From positions 372,001 to 436,000 of the forward strand of contig NZ_CP047957.1 in the NCBI RefSeq assembly GCF_014280035.1: a DNA stretch of 64,000 nucleotides, in the 5' to 3' direction. This DNA is from Synechococcus sp. A18-25c (GTDB taxonomy: Bacteria; Cyanobacteriota; Cyanobacteriia; PCC-6307; Cyanobiaceae). Positions 1 through 9,571 of this stretch are shown here, one piece after another. The position numbers were made by a program, and so were the translations under genes. The notes beneath the pieces are model-generated. The model searched no databases, was not told the origin of the DNA, and worked only from the letters and a program-made list of their open reading frames with translations. Position 1 is the first letter of the stretch; each line of letters opens with the position of its first letter.

Positions 1-1
1 C

Positions 2-226
2 CCGATGAGCATGATGCCCTGGACGGCACGCAAGCTGCTCTGGAATCCTGAGCCCATGGGGAGCACCTTCGGCCAGGTATGTCTTGAGGCCTTTGATCGC
101 AACCCCTCCGACTTCGGGCGCACGGTCATGAATCTGCTTGAACGTGATTACGGCGAAGCCCCACTGAACGAAGCACTCCGTGCCTCACTTCATGGTCGCG
201 CTGCCCTGGCTAAAGCCGTCAGTTGA
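2..226 (+). CDS. C-terminal part of an unrecognised protein (5' end may lie outside the window)
   Basis: The frame is open to the left edge of the window, with ATG codons at 5, 11 and 14, and closes with TGA at 224-226. The visible product is about 73 residues, ends in a helical Ala/Leu-rich stretch (NEALRASLHGRAALAKAVS), and has no membrane segment or motif I recognise. Its last 37 bases overlap the 3' end of the convergent CPBP protease gene, which is common for tail-to-tail genes. It may be the end of a longer gene or a small independent gene; I cannot assign a function. Confidence 0.4.
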   Translation, partial: PMSMMPWTARKLLWNPEPMGSTFGQVCLEAFDRNPSDFGRTVMNLLERDYGEAPLNEALRASLHGRAALAKAVS

Positions 227-1035
227 CGCTGAAGCAGCAGGCTGAGGGCCGCGATGCCGATAAGTCCACCCAGGGGGTTTGCATGAGGTCCCCCCGGACC
301 AATGAGCCACTCCGGTGCACTAGGCGAGATCTGCAGCAGTCCGGCCCTCAGGGCGAACCAGCCGCCAACTAGGCCACCGTGAAGTCCAACGCATCCCCAT
401 AAGGACCCTCCATCCAGTCGGCGTTGCACGGCAAGCACCAGCCCAAGCAGCATCAGACCTGTCAGCAACCCCATCATCGGGATGACTCCTTGATCGAAGC
501 GGGTGTGCGCCAAGCTGAAAATGACCGCCTGAGCGATCACCGCGAGACGGCTGCCGGCGAGCTCATGCAACTCTCCCCAGAGCCAGCCGCGGAAGAGCAG
601 CTCTTCCGCCAGGCCCACGCCGAAGCAGAGCAAAATCGCATTGAGGACGTCTCCGCTGGTGAGCTCTCCCAGCCATCGTCCCCATGACCCAAAGATGAGT
701 GGGAAGCAGATCAGCGCCAACAGACCTACGGAGCGCAGCAATCCGTAGCCCAGGCAAACAACACCAGCGGGCTCTCCCCTGCGACTGCGAAGCCCCAGTG
801 TCAACCAGGGGTGGCGACTGTTCCAGCGCTGCCGTACCCAGCTCGGCAGCAAAAGAATGAATAGCAGCAGGCTCCCGATCGTGCCGATCAACGACAGCCG
901 TGCCGCCGAGGCCTCGGGCAGCACTTGGGCCAGCGGTTGCGCCAGGAGCCACCCCAGCCCATAGAGCACCGGAATCAGCAAGGTGGTTGTGATCCAGCGC
1001 GGATGTGCCTGGAGCAGACGTCTCCAGGTCTTCAC
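190..1035 (-). CDS. CPBP family intramembrane metalloprotease
   Basis: A 281-residue membrane protein with several hydrophobic segments (about residues 17-38, 46-66, 92-116, 132-146, 165-175, 187-204 and 214-230). The family signature is present: EELLFRG at 144-150 (catalytic Glu pair and Arg149), FSLAHTRFD with His177, and LHGG with His219. CPBP (Abi/Rce1-like) proteases cleave substrates within the membrane; the cyanobacterial substrates are unknown. The gene starts 14 bases after the clpS stop and is probably co-transcribed with dapL and clpS. Family assignment is firm, physiological role is not. Confidence 0.85.
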   Translation of the reverse strand: MKTWRRLLQAHPRWITTTLLIPVLYGLGWLLAQPLAQVLPEASAARLSLIGTIGSLLLFILLLPSWVRQRWNSRHPWLTLGLRSRRGEPAGVVCLGYGLLRSVGLLALICFPLIFGSWGRWLGELTSGDVLNAILLCFGVGLAEELLFRGWLWGELHELAGSRLAVIAQAVIFSLAHTRFDQGVIPMMGLLTGLMLLGLVLAVQRRLDGGSLWGCVGLHGGLVGGWFALRAGLLQISPSAPEWLIGPGGPHANPLGGLIGIAALSLLLQRQLTALARAARP

Positions 1036-1049
1036 GATGACGTGAACGA

Positions 1050-1370
1050 TCAGTTTTCCGGCTCGATACTGCTAGTGAGGCCCTTGCCTTTCAGCGTTTC
1101 GCAGTAGAACTCGGCTGGCTCAAGGTCGCAGACGATGACGAGCCCGACCCCCGTGTTGTGAGCTTCGAGCATCACTGCCATGCAGTCCTGTTCACTCAAC
1201 TGCGGGACCACCTGACGCAGGGTGGCGACCACGTACTCCATGGAGTTCACGGGGTCGTTGTGAAGCAGCACCTTGTAGCGGGGTGAGCGCTTGCGCACCC
1301 GCTCCGTTTCTTTATCTAGAACCGCAGCACCACCGGGTTTTGAGCTGGGAGACTCCACTGCCATCGCCAT
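1050..1370 (-). CDS. clpS: ATP-dependent Clp protease adaptor ClpS
   Basis: Encodes 106 residues. The conserved ClpS core is visible: YKVLLHNDPVNSMEYVV near residues 32-48, and EAHNTGVGLV near 69-78, which form the N-degron pocket. ClpS delivers N-end-rule substrates to the Clp chaperone-protease in the cytosol. The N-terminal 25 residues are variable, as is usual. ATG at 1370 was chosen because it gives a family-like length; a second ATG two codons later is possible, and upstream codons in this frame run antisense to nothing conserved. It follows dapL by 46 bases on the same strand. Confidence 0.93.
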   Translation of the reverse strand: MAMAVESPSSKPGGAAVLDKETERVRKRSPRYKVLLHNDPVNSMEYVVATLRQVVPQLSEQDCMAVMLEAHNTGVGLVIVCDLEPAEFYCETLKGKGLTSSIEPEN

Positions 1371-1416
1371 GGTTTTCAGCTGATTGAAATGTAAAGCGAC
1401 CGAGGTCAAGGTGGGA

Positions 1417-2643
1417 TCAGAGGGCCTTGATCCGAGCCATCGCCATGTCGACATTTTCGCGACTGTTGAATGCCGACAGTCGGAAGTACCCTTCTCCGGC
1501 TGCACCGAAACCACTTCCTGGCGTGCCCACAACATTCGCCTGATTGAGCAGGTGGTCGAAGAATCCCCAGGAATCCATGCCGTTGGGGGTTTTGATCCAG
1601 ACATAGGGAGCATGTTCACCGCCATAGGTGGTGAGACCCGCGGCATTGAGTTCACGGCGAATGATCGCGGCGTTCTCCATGTAGAAGCCCACCAGGGCCC
1701 TCACCTCCTGTTGTCCCTCTTCGGAATACACCGCTTCAGCACCGCGCTGAATGATGTAGCTGACTCCATTAAATTTGGTGCTCTGGCGGCGATTCCAGAG
1801 TCCCCAGAGTTCCACGGATTCGCCGTTGGCGGCCTTGCCTTTCAACCCTTTGGGCACCACCGTGAAGGCGCAACGGGTGCCTGTGAAACCTGCGTTTTTG
1901 GAGAACGAGCGGAATTCAATAGCGCACTCCCGCGCTCCTTCGATTTCAAAGATCGAACGGGGCAGGCTCGGATCCTGAATGAACGCTTCATAAGCAGCAT
2001 CAAAAAGGATCAGAGCACCGTTGCTGCGCGCGTAATCCACCCAGGCCTTGAGCTGCTCCCGTGTGGCCACTGCACCGGTGGGGTTGTTAGGGAAGCAGAG
2101 ATAGATCAGATCGACCGGCTCATTGGGGATCTGAGCAGCGAAGCCATTGTCAGCGCTGATCGGTAGATAGCTCAGGCCCGCGTAGCGCCCCTCATCGCCG
2201 GCATCACCAGTGCGTCCGGCCATCACATTGCTATCGACATACACGGGATAAACAGGGTCGGTCACCGCGATGCGATTGCCTTTGCCGAGAATGTCGAGGA
2301 TGTTGCTGCTGTCGCACTTGGAGCCATCAGAGACAAAGATCTCCTCAGCGCTGATCTCGCAGCCTCGGGCTTGAAAGTCGTGCTTGGCGATCGCATCGCG
2401 CAGCCAGCCGTATCCCTGCTCAGGGCCGTAGCCGTGGAAGCCCTCCGCAGTCCCCATTTCATCGATGGCCGCTTTCATGGCCTCTCGGCATGCCAGCGGC
2501 AGCGGCTCGGTTACATCACCAATGCCGAGGCGAATCAGAGCCGCGTCGGGATTGGCAGTGCTGAAGGCTTTCACTCGACGGCCGATCTCGGGGAATAGAT
2601 ATCCCGCCTTGAGTTTGAGGTAGTTGCCGTTGACCTGAACCAC
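1417..2643 (-). CDS. dapL: LL-diaminopimelate aminotransferase
   Basis: A 408-residue fold-type I PLP aminotransferase that converts tetrahydrodipicolinate directly to LL-diaminopimelate, giving lysine and peptidoglycan precursors by the plant/cyanobacterial shortcut. Visible motifs are [12 protein letters not shown] near 38-50, FPNNPTG at 184-190, DAAYEAF near 215-221 and [12 protein letters not shown] with the PLP lysine at 249. The start is the GTG at 2643, giving [10 protein letters not shown], the typical N-terminus. The same frame continues open far upstream, but that extension is only the antisense of the radical SAM gene. dapL is divergent from that gene and probably heads the dapL-clpS-CPBP transcript. 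Confidence 0.95.
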   Translation of the reverse strand: MVQVNGNYLKLKAGYLFPEIGRRVKAFSTANPDAALIRLGIGDVTEPLPLACREAMKAAIDEMGTAEGFHGYGPEQGYGWLRDAIAKHDFQARGCEISAEEIFVSDGSKCDSSNILDILGKGNRIAVTDPVYPVYVDSNVMAGRTGDAGDEGRYAGLSYLPISADNGFAAQIPNEPVDLIYLCFPNNPTGAVATREQLKAWVDYARSNGALILFDAAYEAFIQDPSLPRSIFEIEGARECAIEFRSFSKNAGFTGTRCAFTVVPKGLKGKAANGESVELWGLWNRRQSTKFNGVSYIIQRGAEAVYSEEGQQEVRALVGFYMENAAIIRRELNAAGLTTYGGEHAPYVWIKTPNGMDSWGFFDHLLNQANVVGTPGSGFGAAGEGYFRLSAFNSRENVDMAMARIKAL

Positions 2644-2706
2644 GGAAAAGCCGCTGTGTTGCGGGCATCCTCCTACATACGATGCAGTGAGCCGGGTCGG
2701 CACAAC

Positions 2707-5370
2707 GTGACCGTCGCTCTGAACCCATCCATCGCACCGGTCGCGTTCGATGCCCTTGTGGATGCCGGCATCAACCGGCCAGCCCGCTACATGGGCCATG
2801 AACTCGGTGTGGAGCCCCGTGACTGGCAAGGAGCACGCGTGCGCTGGGCGCTCACCTACCCCGAGATCTACGAGGTGGGCTCCAGCAACCTCGGGCACAT
2901 CATTCTCTATTCGATCCTCAATGCCCTTCCCGGCCAAGTGTGTGATCGGGCCTATCTCCCTGCCGCCGATCTGGCTCAACGTTTGAAGGAGCGTGATCAA
3001 GCACTCTTCGGTGTGGAAAGCCGTTGGCCGTTGAATGCCTTCGACATCCTGGGCTTCAGCCTCAGTTATGAGCTGGGTGCCACCAACATCCTGCAGATGC
3101 TGGATCTCTGCAGGGTGCCGATTCGTGCCGCGGATCGCGGTGATCGACCTTTGGGTGACCCTGACGCTCCGCCGCTGATCTTCGCTGGGGGCCCCACGGC
3201 CACCAGCAATCCGGAGCCCTATGCCGCGTTCTTCGATTTCATCGTGCTTGGTGACGGTGAAGAACTGCTGCCTGAGATTGGGCTTGTGCTGGCGGAGGGG
3301 AAAGAGGCGGGGCTGAGTCGCTCGGACTTGTTGCGCGACCTTGCTTTGTTGCCAGGGGTCTATGTGCCCTCGCTCTATGCCCCCGGGGCGGACGGAGTCA
3401 CCATCGAACCCTTGGAACCAGGCCTGCCTCCGAGGGTATTGCGTCGGGTGGCAACGCCGATGCCCCATTACGCCATGGGTCTTGTGCCTCATGTGGAGAC
3501 GGTGCATGACCGGCTCACCGTGGAGATCCGTCGCGGCTGCACCCGTGGCTGCCGGTTCTGTCAGCCAGGAATGCTGACCCGCCCTGCCCGCGATGTGGAG
3601 CCGGAGGCGGTGATCGAGGCCGTGGAGACCGGTATGCGCAAAACCGGCTACAGCGATTTCTCGCTGCTGTCGCTCAGCTGCAGTGATTACCTGGCCCTGC
3701 CTGCCGTTGGTGTTGAGCTCCGCAACAGACTTGCGGACCGCAATGTCACCCTGCAGCTGCCCAGCCAACGGGTGGATCGCTTTGATCAAGACATTGCCCA
3801 CATTCTTGGTGGCGCGCGTCAGGCAGGGCTGACCTTTGCGCCCGAAGCAGGCACGCAACGCCTCCGCGACATCGTCAACAAGGGCCTCACCGATGACGAC
3901 CTGTTGCAGGGGATCCGAACGGCGATGCAGAACGGATATCGCAAGGTCAAGCTCTATTTCATGGTCGGCCTTCCCGGGGAAACGGATGCCGATGTGCTGG
4001 GTATTGCAGAGACCTGCCGGATGCTGCAAGAGCGGTGCAGGGATCTGGGGCGCCTGAGCCTCAACATCACCATCAGCAACTTCACACCAAAGCCGCATAC
4101 GCCATTTCAGTGGCACAGCGTGTCGACGGCGGAATTCATCCGGCGCCAGCAGTTGCTCAGGGACGCCGGACGGCGATTGCGGGGTGTGCGCTTCAACTTC
4201 ACCGATGTCCGTCTCTCGGCCATGGAGGATTTCATCGGGCGCGGTGACCGACGTCTGGCGCCCGTGATCGAGGCCGCCTGGCGCGCAGGTGCCGGAATGG
4301 ACGCCTGGTTCGAGGCGCTCGATCGCACCTATGAAGCTTGGACAGGTGCCATCGCAGCGGCCGGTTTGGACGGGCGTTATCGCCAGATGGAGCTGGGTGG
4401 CTGGGCTGCTGTGGCTGCTCTGGAACGAGAGGATCTCAAAGGATTATGTGCTCAGCCTTTGCCCTGGGATCACATCGACAGCGGCATCGACAAGGCCTGG
4501 CTGGCGGAGGATCTTCAGCAGGCTCTAGCGGCCACTGTGGTGCCTGACTGCTCCTTCGAAGGATGCAGCAGTTGTGGGGTTTGTGGGTCTGATCTGGGGC
4601 ACAACGTGGTGGTGCCTCCACCTCCGGTGCCCGGTGCTTTTGCCCAGCAAGCCCCTCCGAGTGAACGGGTCTGCCGTCTACGTTTTCGCTTCAGCAAAAC
4701 TGGGGCCATGGCCCTGCTGAGTCACCTCGATCTGGTGCGATTGCTGGAACGCGCCCTGCGTCGCAGTGAATTACCGGTGAGCTTCACCGGTGGCTTCCAC
4801 CCCTTGCCCCGCCTGCAGTTGGCCCTGGCTTTGCCTTTGGGTGTTGAGGCGGAAGGGGAATGGATGGACCTTGAGTTCCTCGAGCCCATGCCTCCCGCCG
4901 AGGTGATGGAACGTTGGCAGAAGGCACTGCCGCCAGGACTGCGCCTGCTGGAGGTTCAGGAGGTGCCGGTGTCGTCGCCCAAGCTCTCGCAGCAGCTCCA
5001 GGCCAGTCGGTGGCGCTTTGTGCTCAGCGGTACTCTCAATGCGCCGTCGAATGGGGGTTCTCTCTGGCAGCAGGCCATCCGTGATCTGCTCGATCTGCGG
5101 GAGCTGATCTGGGAGGACACCGATAAGAAAGGACGACCGCGTCGCCGCGACATGCGGGGGCTGCTCCAAAGCCTCAGCCTCGTGGAACTGATCGCTGACA
5201 ACCCTGCTGCTGAGCCATGCGCTGCCGAGCTCGAGTTGATCGCTGCCATTGATTCTCAGGGCCGCAGTCTCAAACCAGCGCAGCTGCAAAGCTGGTTGGC
5301 TTGCCAGCTGGGTTTTGAGTTGTCACTGTCGCGCGTGCGACGGATGGAGCTCACCCTGCTGCAATGTTAA
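2707..5370 (+). CDS. B12-binding radical SAM protein fused to a DUF2344 domain
   Basis: About 887 residues from the GTG at 2707; an earlier GTG at 2656 would leave only 12 bases to dapL. The N-terminal part resembles a cobalamin-binding domain ([37 protein letters not shown]). The radical SAM core has CxxxCxxC at Cys278, Cys282 and Cys285 ([14 protein letters not shown]) and EAGTQRLRD further on. The last 240 residues match the DUF2344 type ([26 protein letters not shown]). A Cys cluster ([12 protein letters not shown]) sits between the two parts. These correspond to the TIGR03960 and TIGR03936 families, often separate genes beside RNase E/G. Here they are fused and followed by rne. The reaction is unknown; an RNA-related role is my inference from context. 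Confidence 0.85.
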   Translation: MTVALNPSIAPVAFDALVDAGINRPARYMGHELGVEPRDWQGARVRWALTYPEIYEVGSSNLGHIILYSILNALPGQVCDRAYLPAADLAQRLKERDQALFGVESRWPLNAFDILGFSLSYELGATNILQMLDLCRVPIRAADRGDRPLGDPDAPPLIFAGGPTATSNPEPYAAFFDFIVLGDGEELLPEIGLVLAEGKEAGLSRSDLLRDLALLPGVYVPSLYAPGADGVTIEPLEPGLPPRVLRRVATPMPHYAMGLVPHVETVHDRLTVEIRRGCTRGCRFCQPGMLTRPARDVEPEAVIEAVETGMRKTGYSDFSLLSLSCSDYLALPAVGVELRNRLADRNVTLQLPSQRVDRFDQDIAHILGGARQAGLTFAPEAGTQRLRDIVNKGLTDDDLLQGIRTAMQNGYRKVKLYFMVGLPGETDADVLGIAETCRMLQERCRDLGRLSLNITISNFTPKPHTPFQWHSVSTAEFIRRQQLLRDAGRRLRGVRFNFTDVRLSAMEDFIGRGDRRLAPVIEAAWRAGAGMDAWFEALDRTYEAWTGAIAAAGLDGRYRQMELGGWAAVAALEREDLKGLCAQPLPWDHIDSGIDKAWLAEDLQQALAATVVPDCSFEGCSSCGVCGSDLGHNVVVPPPPVPGAFAQQAPPSERVCRLRFRFSKTGAMALLSHLDLVRLLERALRRSELPVSFTGGFHPLPRLQLALALPLGVEAEGEWMDLEFLEPMPPAEVMERWQKALPPGLRLLEVQEVPVSSPKLSQQLQASRWRFVLSGTLNAPSNGGSLWQQAIRDLLDLRELIWEDTDKKGRPRRRDMRGLLQSLSLVELIADNPAAEPCAAELELIAAIDSQGRSLKPAQLQSWLACQLGFELSLSRVRRMELTLLQC

Positions 5371-5443
5371 ATTCGGGTCAGGACTTCAATCCAGAGGCTT
5401 GAGCCATGGATGCGTCCCGGTCTTCTTGTCCCATTCATTGTTT

Positions 5444-5470
5444 GGAACGAGAGGTCTGAGCCTTCGTTCC
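5444..5470 (+). promoter_or_regulatory. Hairpin in the rne 5' leader
   Basis: GGAACGA (5444-5450) pairs perfectly with TCGTTCC (5464-5470), and AGG/CCT extends the stem inside around a TCTGAG loop. It lies about 165 bases before the RNase E start, after the end of the radical SAM gene. No T-tract follows, so it is not an obvious terminator. Confidence 0.5.
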
Positions 5471-5505
5471 AGCCGGCGTCACAGCGCTGAAGCGGATCGA
5501 CCATA

Positions 5506-5520
5506 GGAGTGTTTCACTCC
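5506..5520 (+). promoter_or_regulatory. Second hairpin in the rne 5' leader
   Basis: GGAGTG (5506-5511) and CACTCC (5515-5520) form a perfect six-pair stem closed by TTT. Further downstream two related elements, CCGTTTAACGG and CCGTTGAACGG, lie about 20 bases apart and could pair with themselves or each other. The rne start at 5635 follows. The function is inferred only. Confidence 0.4.
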
Positions 5521-5634
5521 GTGCCATTGCGACCTGCGGGTCCTTTCCAGAAGCAATTTCAATTTCCTCCGTTTAACGGCCCAGTTGGTCCGTTGAACGG
5601 CATTTGTCCTGACGGGCTGCGTCAGTTCCTGTTT

Positions 5635-7569
5635 ATGCCCCAACAAATCGTCATCGCCGAGCAGCTGCGCATCGCGGCAGTTCTGTCTGATGACCGCGTT
5701 GATGAACTGATCGTGGCGCAGGGCCGCTATCAAATCGGCGATGTGTATCTCGGCACAGTGGAAAACGTTCTGCCGGGCATCGACGCCGCTTTCGTGAACA
5801 TCGGCGAGAGTGAAAAGAACGGTTTTATTCATGTCACGGATCTCGGTCCGCTGCGTCTCAGGAAAGGGGCGGCAGGAATTACAGAACTGCTGGAGCCTCG
5901 CCAGAAGGTGCTGGTTCAGGTGATGAAGGAGCCCACCGGCACCAAGGGCCCCCGTCTGACCGGCAATCTTGCTCTGCCGGGGCGCTACCTCGTGCTGCAA
6001 CCAAGCGGACAGGGCGTGAACATCTCCCGTCGGATTGGTGCTGAGGGGGAGCGCAACCGTTTGCGTGCCCTCGGTGTTCTGATCAAGCCACCGGGCGCAG
6101 GCCTCCTGATTCGCACCGAAGCTGAGGGAATCAGCGAAGATCTGCTGATCGACGACCTGGAGTCACTGCTTCGTCAGTGGGAAGCCATCCAGAAAGCAGC
6201 GGAAACGGCATCCCCCCCTGTTCTGCTCAATCGAGATGAGGACTTCATTCACCGCATCCTTCGGGACCACATTGGTCTTGATCTGGTGCGTGTGGTGGTC
6301 GATGAAGCGGATGCCGTTGAGCGGGTGACCAGCTTCCTCGGTCAGGAAGGCGCCAACGTGTTAGTGGAAGCGCACAGCGAATCCGATGAGCTGCTGGAGC
6401 ACTTCAAGGTGAACGCCGCGATCCGTGATGCGCTCAAGCCGCGGGTTGATCTCCCTTCAGGCGGCTACGTGATCATCGAGCCCACCGAGGCGCTCACGGT
6501 GATCGATGTCAATTCGGGATCGTTCACCCGGTCCGCGAATGCGCGTGAGACGGTTCTTTGGACCAACTGTGAGGCGGCTGCTGAGATCGGCCGGCAGCTG
6601 AAGCTCCGCAATATCGGTGGGGTGATCATCGTCGACTTCATCGATATGGATTCCCGCCGGGATCAGCTCCAGCTTTTGGAGCACTTCACGACCGCGATCC
6701 GTGATGATTCCGCGCGCCCTCAAATTGCGCAGCTCACGGAGCTGGGGCTTGTGGAGCTGACACGCAAGCGCCAGGGGCAGAACATTTATGAGCTGTTTGG
6801 GCGCGCGTGCCCGAGCTGCGGCGGACTGGGCCACGTGGCGGTGCTGCCCGGTAAAGATCTCCTGCAGCCTCTGGCGACCGCGACCGGCTTGGTGCGGTCG
6901 GCAGCCTCTGCACGAGCGGAGGTCTCTGCTCCATCCGAGACTGGTGGAGGGCGCCGTCGTCGCGGTGGCCGTGGTCGTGTAGGAGCTGCGTCTGAAGCAG
7001 TAACCCCAGCGGAAGCACCCCTGGACGCTCAGGTTGCTGGCGAATCCAACACGGAGGCGACGGAACCCGCAGCTGCCACCCGTCGCCAGGATCCAGAACT
7101 GGTGGCCGTTCCGATGGATGACGATCAGGTAAAGGTGTACGGCTGGCTCGGCCTGAATCCTGTGTTGCTTCTGGATCCCCCGCCAGAGAACGACAACTTG
7201 ATGGTTCGCGTTGTGCGACCTGGGGAGGATGCCGACACTGTGCTCGAAGATGCGCGTCAGCAACTGGCCGCAGGTTCTGGGCGTCGCCGGCGTCGCGGCA
7301 ATCGTGGTGGTCGAGGCAGCGCGCGCACTGCTTCTGCATCCCCCACGTCAGCACCTGAACCCATCGCTGCGCGCGCGGACGAGAAGCCGTTGTTGGTGGA
7401 GATCACACCCCTGGAAGTGGCCCCCCTCATCGAGCTGCCACCGGAACCCACTCCGGCGGCTGTTGCGGCCCAGGAACCTGTCGCCGTGGCTGTTGCAGAG
7501 CCCGAGATGCCTCTAGCTGAAGCGCGTCCTGGTCGCCGCCGGCGTCGCTCTTCGGCCGTCATGGAGTGA
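5635..7569 (+). CDS. rne: Ribonuclease E/G (cyanobacterial RNase E)
   Basis: A 644-residue endoribonuclease that starts mRNA decay and processes rRNA/tRNA. The N-terminal catalytic half contains an S1-like RNA-binding region (residues 35-120), catalytic Asp291 ([12 protein letters not shown]) and Asp334 ([13 protein letters not shown]), and the zinc-link CPSCGG with Cys392 and Cys395. The C-terminal half is low-complexity with Arg-rich patches ([21 protein letters not shown]) and ends in [11 protein letters not shown]. That terminal Arg-Ser motif is conserved in cyanobacterial RNase E and reported to bind PNPase. The ATG at 5635 ([10 protein letters not shown]) matches the family N-terminus; an upstream in-frame ATG at 5509 would add 42 atypical residues. 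The stop overlaps the rnhB start. Confidence 0.95.
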   Translation: MPQQIVIAEQLRIAAVLSDDRVDELIVAQGRYQIGDVYLGTVENVLPGIDAAFVNIGESEKNGFIHVTDLGPLRLRKGAAGITELLEPRQKVLVQVMKEPTGTKGPRLTGNLALPGRYLVLQPSGQGVNISRRIGAEGERNRLRALGVLIKPPGAGLLIRTEAEGISEDLLIDDLESLLRQWEAIQKAAETASPPVLLNRDEDFIHRILRDHIGLDLVRVVVDEADAVERVTSFLGQEGANVLVEAHSESDELLEHFKVNAAIRDALKPRVDLPSGGYVIIEPTEALTVIDVNSGSFTRSANARETVLWTNCEAAAEIGRQLKLRNIGGVIIVDFIDMDSRRDQLQLLEHFTTAIRDDSARPQIAQLTELGLVELTRKRQGQNIYELFGRACPSCGGLGHVAVLPGKDLLQPLATATGLVRSAASARAEVSAPSETGGGRRRRGGRGRVGAASEAVTPAEAPLDAQVAGESNTEATEPAAATRRQDPELVAVPMDDDQVKVYGWLGLNPVLLLDPPPENDNLMVRVVRPGEDADTVLEDARQQLAAGSGRRRRRGNRGGRGSARTASASPTSAPEPIAARADEKPLLVEITPLEVAPLIELPPEPTPAAVAAQEPVAVAVAEPEMPLAEARPGRRRRRSSAVME

Positions 7570-8138
7570 TCGTTGGTGTTGATGAGGTTGGTCGTGGCTG
7601 TTGGTTCGGTCCCGTCTTTGCTGGCGCGGTGTGCCTCACCCCTAAAGCCGCCGAAGCGCTTTCTGATCTTGGACTGACCGACAGCAAAGCGCTGTCTCCG
7701 AAACGACGTGCGGCACTGGTTCCGGAAATTCAAGCCCGGGCCATGGTTTGGGCCCTTGGTCAAGCATCAGCGCGTGAAGTGGATGCCCGTGGCATTCGTG
7801 TCGCGACGGAGCTGGCGATGTTGCGGGCCCTCCAACGCCTTCCGAAAGCGCCGGATCTGTTGCTCGTCGATGGTGTTCTCCCCCTGCGCCTCTGGCCCGG
7901 TGCACAGCGCACCATTGTCCGAGGAGACAGCAAAGAAGCCTCAATTGCTGCAGCCAGTGTGCTGGCCAAAGAAGCGCGCGATGCCCTGATCCGCCGCATG
8001 GCGCTGCGTTTTCCCGGGTATGGGTTGGAGCGTCATGCTGGTTATGGCACAGCCCGCCACCGGGCGGCGCTGCTCGAGGCAGGGCCGACGCCGATGCATC
8101 GCCAAAGCTTTCTCAGCAAAGTCTTGCCGGCTTCATGA
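7566..8138 (+). CDS. rnhB: Ribonuclease HII
   Basis: A 190-residue enzyme that nicks RNA-DNA hybrids at ribonucleotides. The four acidic catalytic residues are visible: Asp6 and Glu7 in GVDEVGRG, Asp102 in LLVDGVLP and Asp121 in [25 protein letters not shown] at 38-45 is also typical. The start is a GTG at 7566 that overlaps the rne stop (GTGA), so translation is probably coupled to RNase E. The rne-rnhB pair is conserved in cyanobacteria. The 3' end (8138) overlaps the convergent DUF1997 gene by 6 bases. Confidence 0.95.
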   Translation: MIVGVDEVGRGCWFGPVFAGAVCLTPKAAEALSDLGLTDSKALSPKRRAALVPEIQARAMVWALGQASAREVDARGIRVATELAMLRALQRLPKAPDLLLVDGVLPLRLWPGAQRTIVRGDSKEASIAAASVLAKEARDALIRRMALRFPGYGLERHAGYGTARHRAALLEAGPTPMHRQSFLSKVLPAS

Positions 8139-8681
8139 CCGGGCCTCATTGAGCCCCGCCTCTTGATGCGGAGATTGGGCACACCAATCTTGAAAATCTC
8201 TGACCAGTTGCCGGCCCACCCGGCCCTTGATCGTTACCAGGATGCCGTTGAGAATCGACTCACCGGTGCTCTCCAAAACACGTTTTGGAATCAGTTTCAG
8301 CAGCGGTGGCTGGCTCACGGTAACGCCCAGTCGGGCTTCACCCTGCAACCCATGATCGCTGACTTCCAGCACGGCTTCCAGGCTCAGCTGAAAATCGTCC
8401 ACCAGACCCAACCCCTGCAATGTGGCGTCTAACGCCTGAATGGAAATCGATCCGTCTCCGCACTCAGTTTTCAGGGAGACCACGGGTGCGACCTGAAGTT
8501 GAAACACCTGCAGGGTCGTCACCGTGTAGCGATACCGCGAGGGGCCGGTTGCTTCCAGTTGCTGGGGATCCAGCAAGGCCTTGATCACGCGGTCCTCTTC
8601 CTGCAGGTAGCGGCGCAGGCGGTCCGTCTGATTCGCAACCGGCAGATCGAGATGCTGTCTGGCGCGGAAGGCCAGGCTCAT
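8133..8681 (-). CDS. DUF1997 family protein
   Basis: A 182-residue soluble protein with no membrane segments or obvious catalytic motif. It resembles the DUF1997 family found in cyanobacteria and plastids: a N-terminal stretch [33 protein letters not shown]-like region and a central beta-rich part with [14 protein letters not shown]. The ATG at 8681 gives [10 protein letters not shown]; upstream residues in the same frame show no conservation signs and run toward pheA. The function is unknown; restriction to oxygenic phototrophs suggests a role in photosynthetic cells, which is inference. Confidence 0.75.
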   Translation of the reverse strand: MSLAFRARQHLDLPVANQTDRLRRYLQEEDRVIKALLDPQQLEATGPSRYRYTVTTLQVFQLQVAPVVSLKTECGDGSISIQALDATLQGLGLVDDFQLSLEAVLEVSDHGLQGEARLGVTVSQPPLLKLIPKRVLESTGESILNGILVTIKGRVGRQLVRDFQDWCAQSPHQEAGLNEARS

Positions 8682-8731
8682 GCCCCTTGTGCTGACACGG
8701 CATGATCCTATCGATGCGAGTGCAGGGATCC

Positions 8732-9571
8732 ATGCCGATGCGGGTGGCGTTTCTAGGGCCGAAGGGCACCTATGGCGAGCGGGCTGCCAAAGCAATGCTG
8801 CAGTTGGAGCAGCTCGGCGATGCTGATCTTGTGGCTTGCACCGGATTGCGGGCGGTGGTGGAGCACGTGGCAGATGGCCGCTGCGAGGCCGCCGTCGTGC
8901 CTGTTGAGAACTCGGTCGAGGGAGGGGTTACTGCCAGCTTGGATGCGCTCTGGACCCATCGTGAGCTCTGCATCCGCCGCGCTCTGGTGTTGCCCATTCG
9001 TCATGCGCTGCTGAGCAGTGGCACTCTGGAGGGCATTAGCGAAGTGCTGTCGCACCCACAGGCTTTGGCGCAATGCAGCGGTTGGCTGGCCACGCATCTG
9101 CCACAGGCGCTGCAGTTGCCCACCACTTCGACAGCCGAAGCCGCCCGGATGGTGAAGGGCAGTCGCTTCAGAGCGGCGATTGCGGATCGAGCGGTGGGCG
9201 AGCATCAGGAGCTCGATCAACTCGCCTTCCCCATCAACGATGTGGCAGGCAATTGCACACGGTTTTTGCTCCTCTTCCGAGGAGAGCCACTACGGGAGGG
9301 ACAAGTCGCAAGTTTGGCGTTCTCGCTGCATCGGAATGCGCCTGGTGCTCTCATTGAGGCACTCCAGGCCATCGCGGGTTTAGGGCTCAATATGAGCCGG
9401 ATCGAGTCACGTCCCTCGAAGCGTGAACTTGGTGAGTATGTATTTTTCGTTGATGTGGAACTTCCAGCCGAGAACTCTGCAGCAGCGCTGACCCAACTGG
9501 CGAGCCGCCTTGAACCGCTCTGCGAGCACCTGGCGGATTTTGGTGCTTACCCCAGCTCTGAGCTCAGTTGA
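8732..9571 (+). CDS. pheA: Prephenate dehydratase
   Basis: About 279 residues; converts prephenate to phenylpyruvate in phenylalanine synthesis. Visible features are the N-terminal VAFLGPKGTYGERAA, ENSVEGGVTASLD near the active site, and GNCTRFLLL with the conserved Thr-Arg-Phe. A C-terminal ACT domain (ASLAFSLHRNAPGALIEALQ, SRIESRPSKRELGEYVFFVD) is the likely phenylalanine sensor. There is no chorismate mutase domain. Starts at 8702, 8732 and 8738 are possible; AGGGA at 8723-8727 is best spaced for 8738. It is divergent from the DUF1997 gene. Confidence 0.93.
   Translation: MPMRVAFLGPKGTYGERAAKAMLQLEQLGDADLVACTGLRAVVEHVADGRCEAAVVPVENSVEGGVTASLDALWTHRELCIRRALVLPIRHALLSSGTLEGISEVLSHPQALAQCSGWLATHLPQALQLPTTSTAEAARMVKGSRFRAAIADRAVGEHQELDQLAFPINDVAGNCTRFLLLFRGEPLREGQVASLAFSLHRNAPGALIEALQAIAGLGLNMSRIESRPSKRELGEYVFFVDVELPAENSAAALTQLASRLEPLCEHLADFGAYPSSELS

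Noticed and set aside
2644-4116. A very long minus-strand frame running upstream of dapL into the radical SAM gene
   Set aside because: Its dapL part is real, but the upstream 490 codons are the antisense of the radical SAM gene, with a His/Gln/Arg-heavy composition and no domain.
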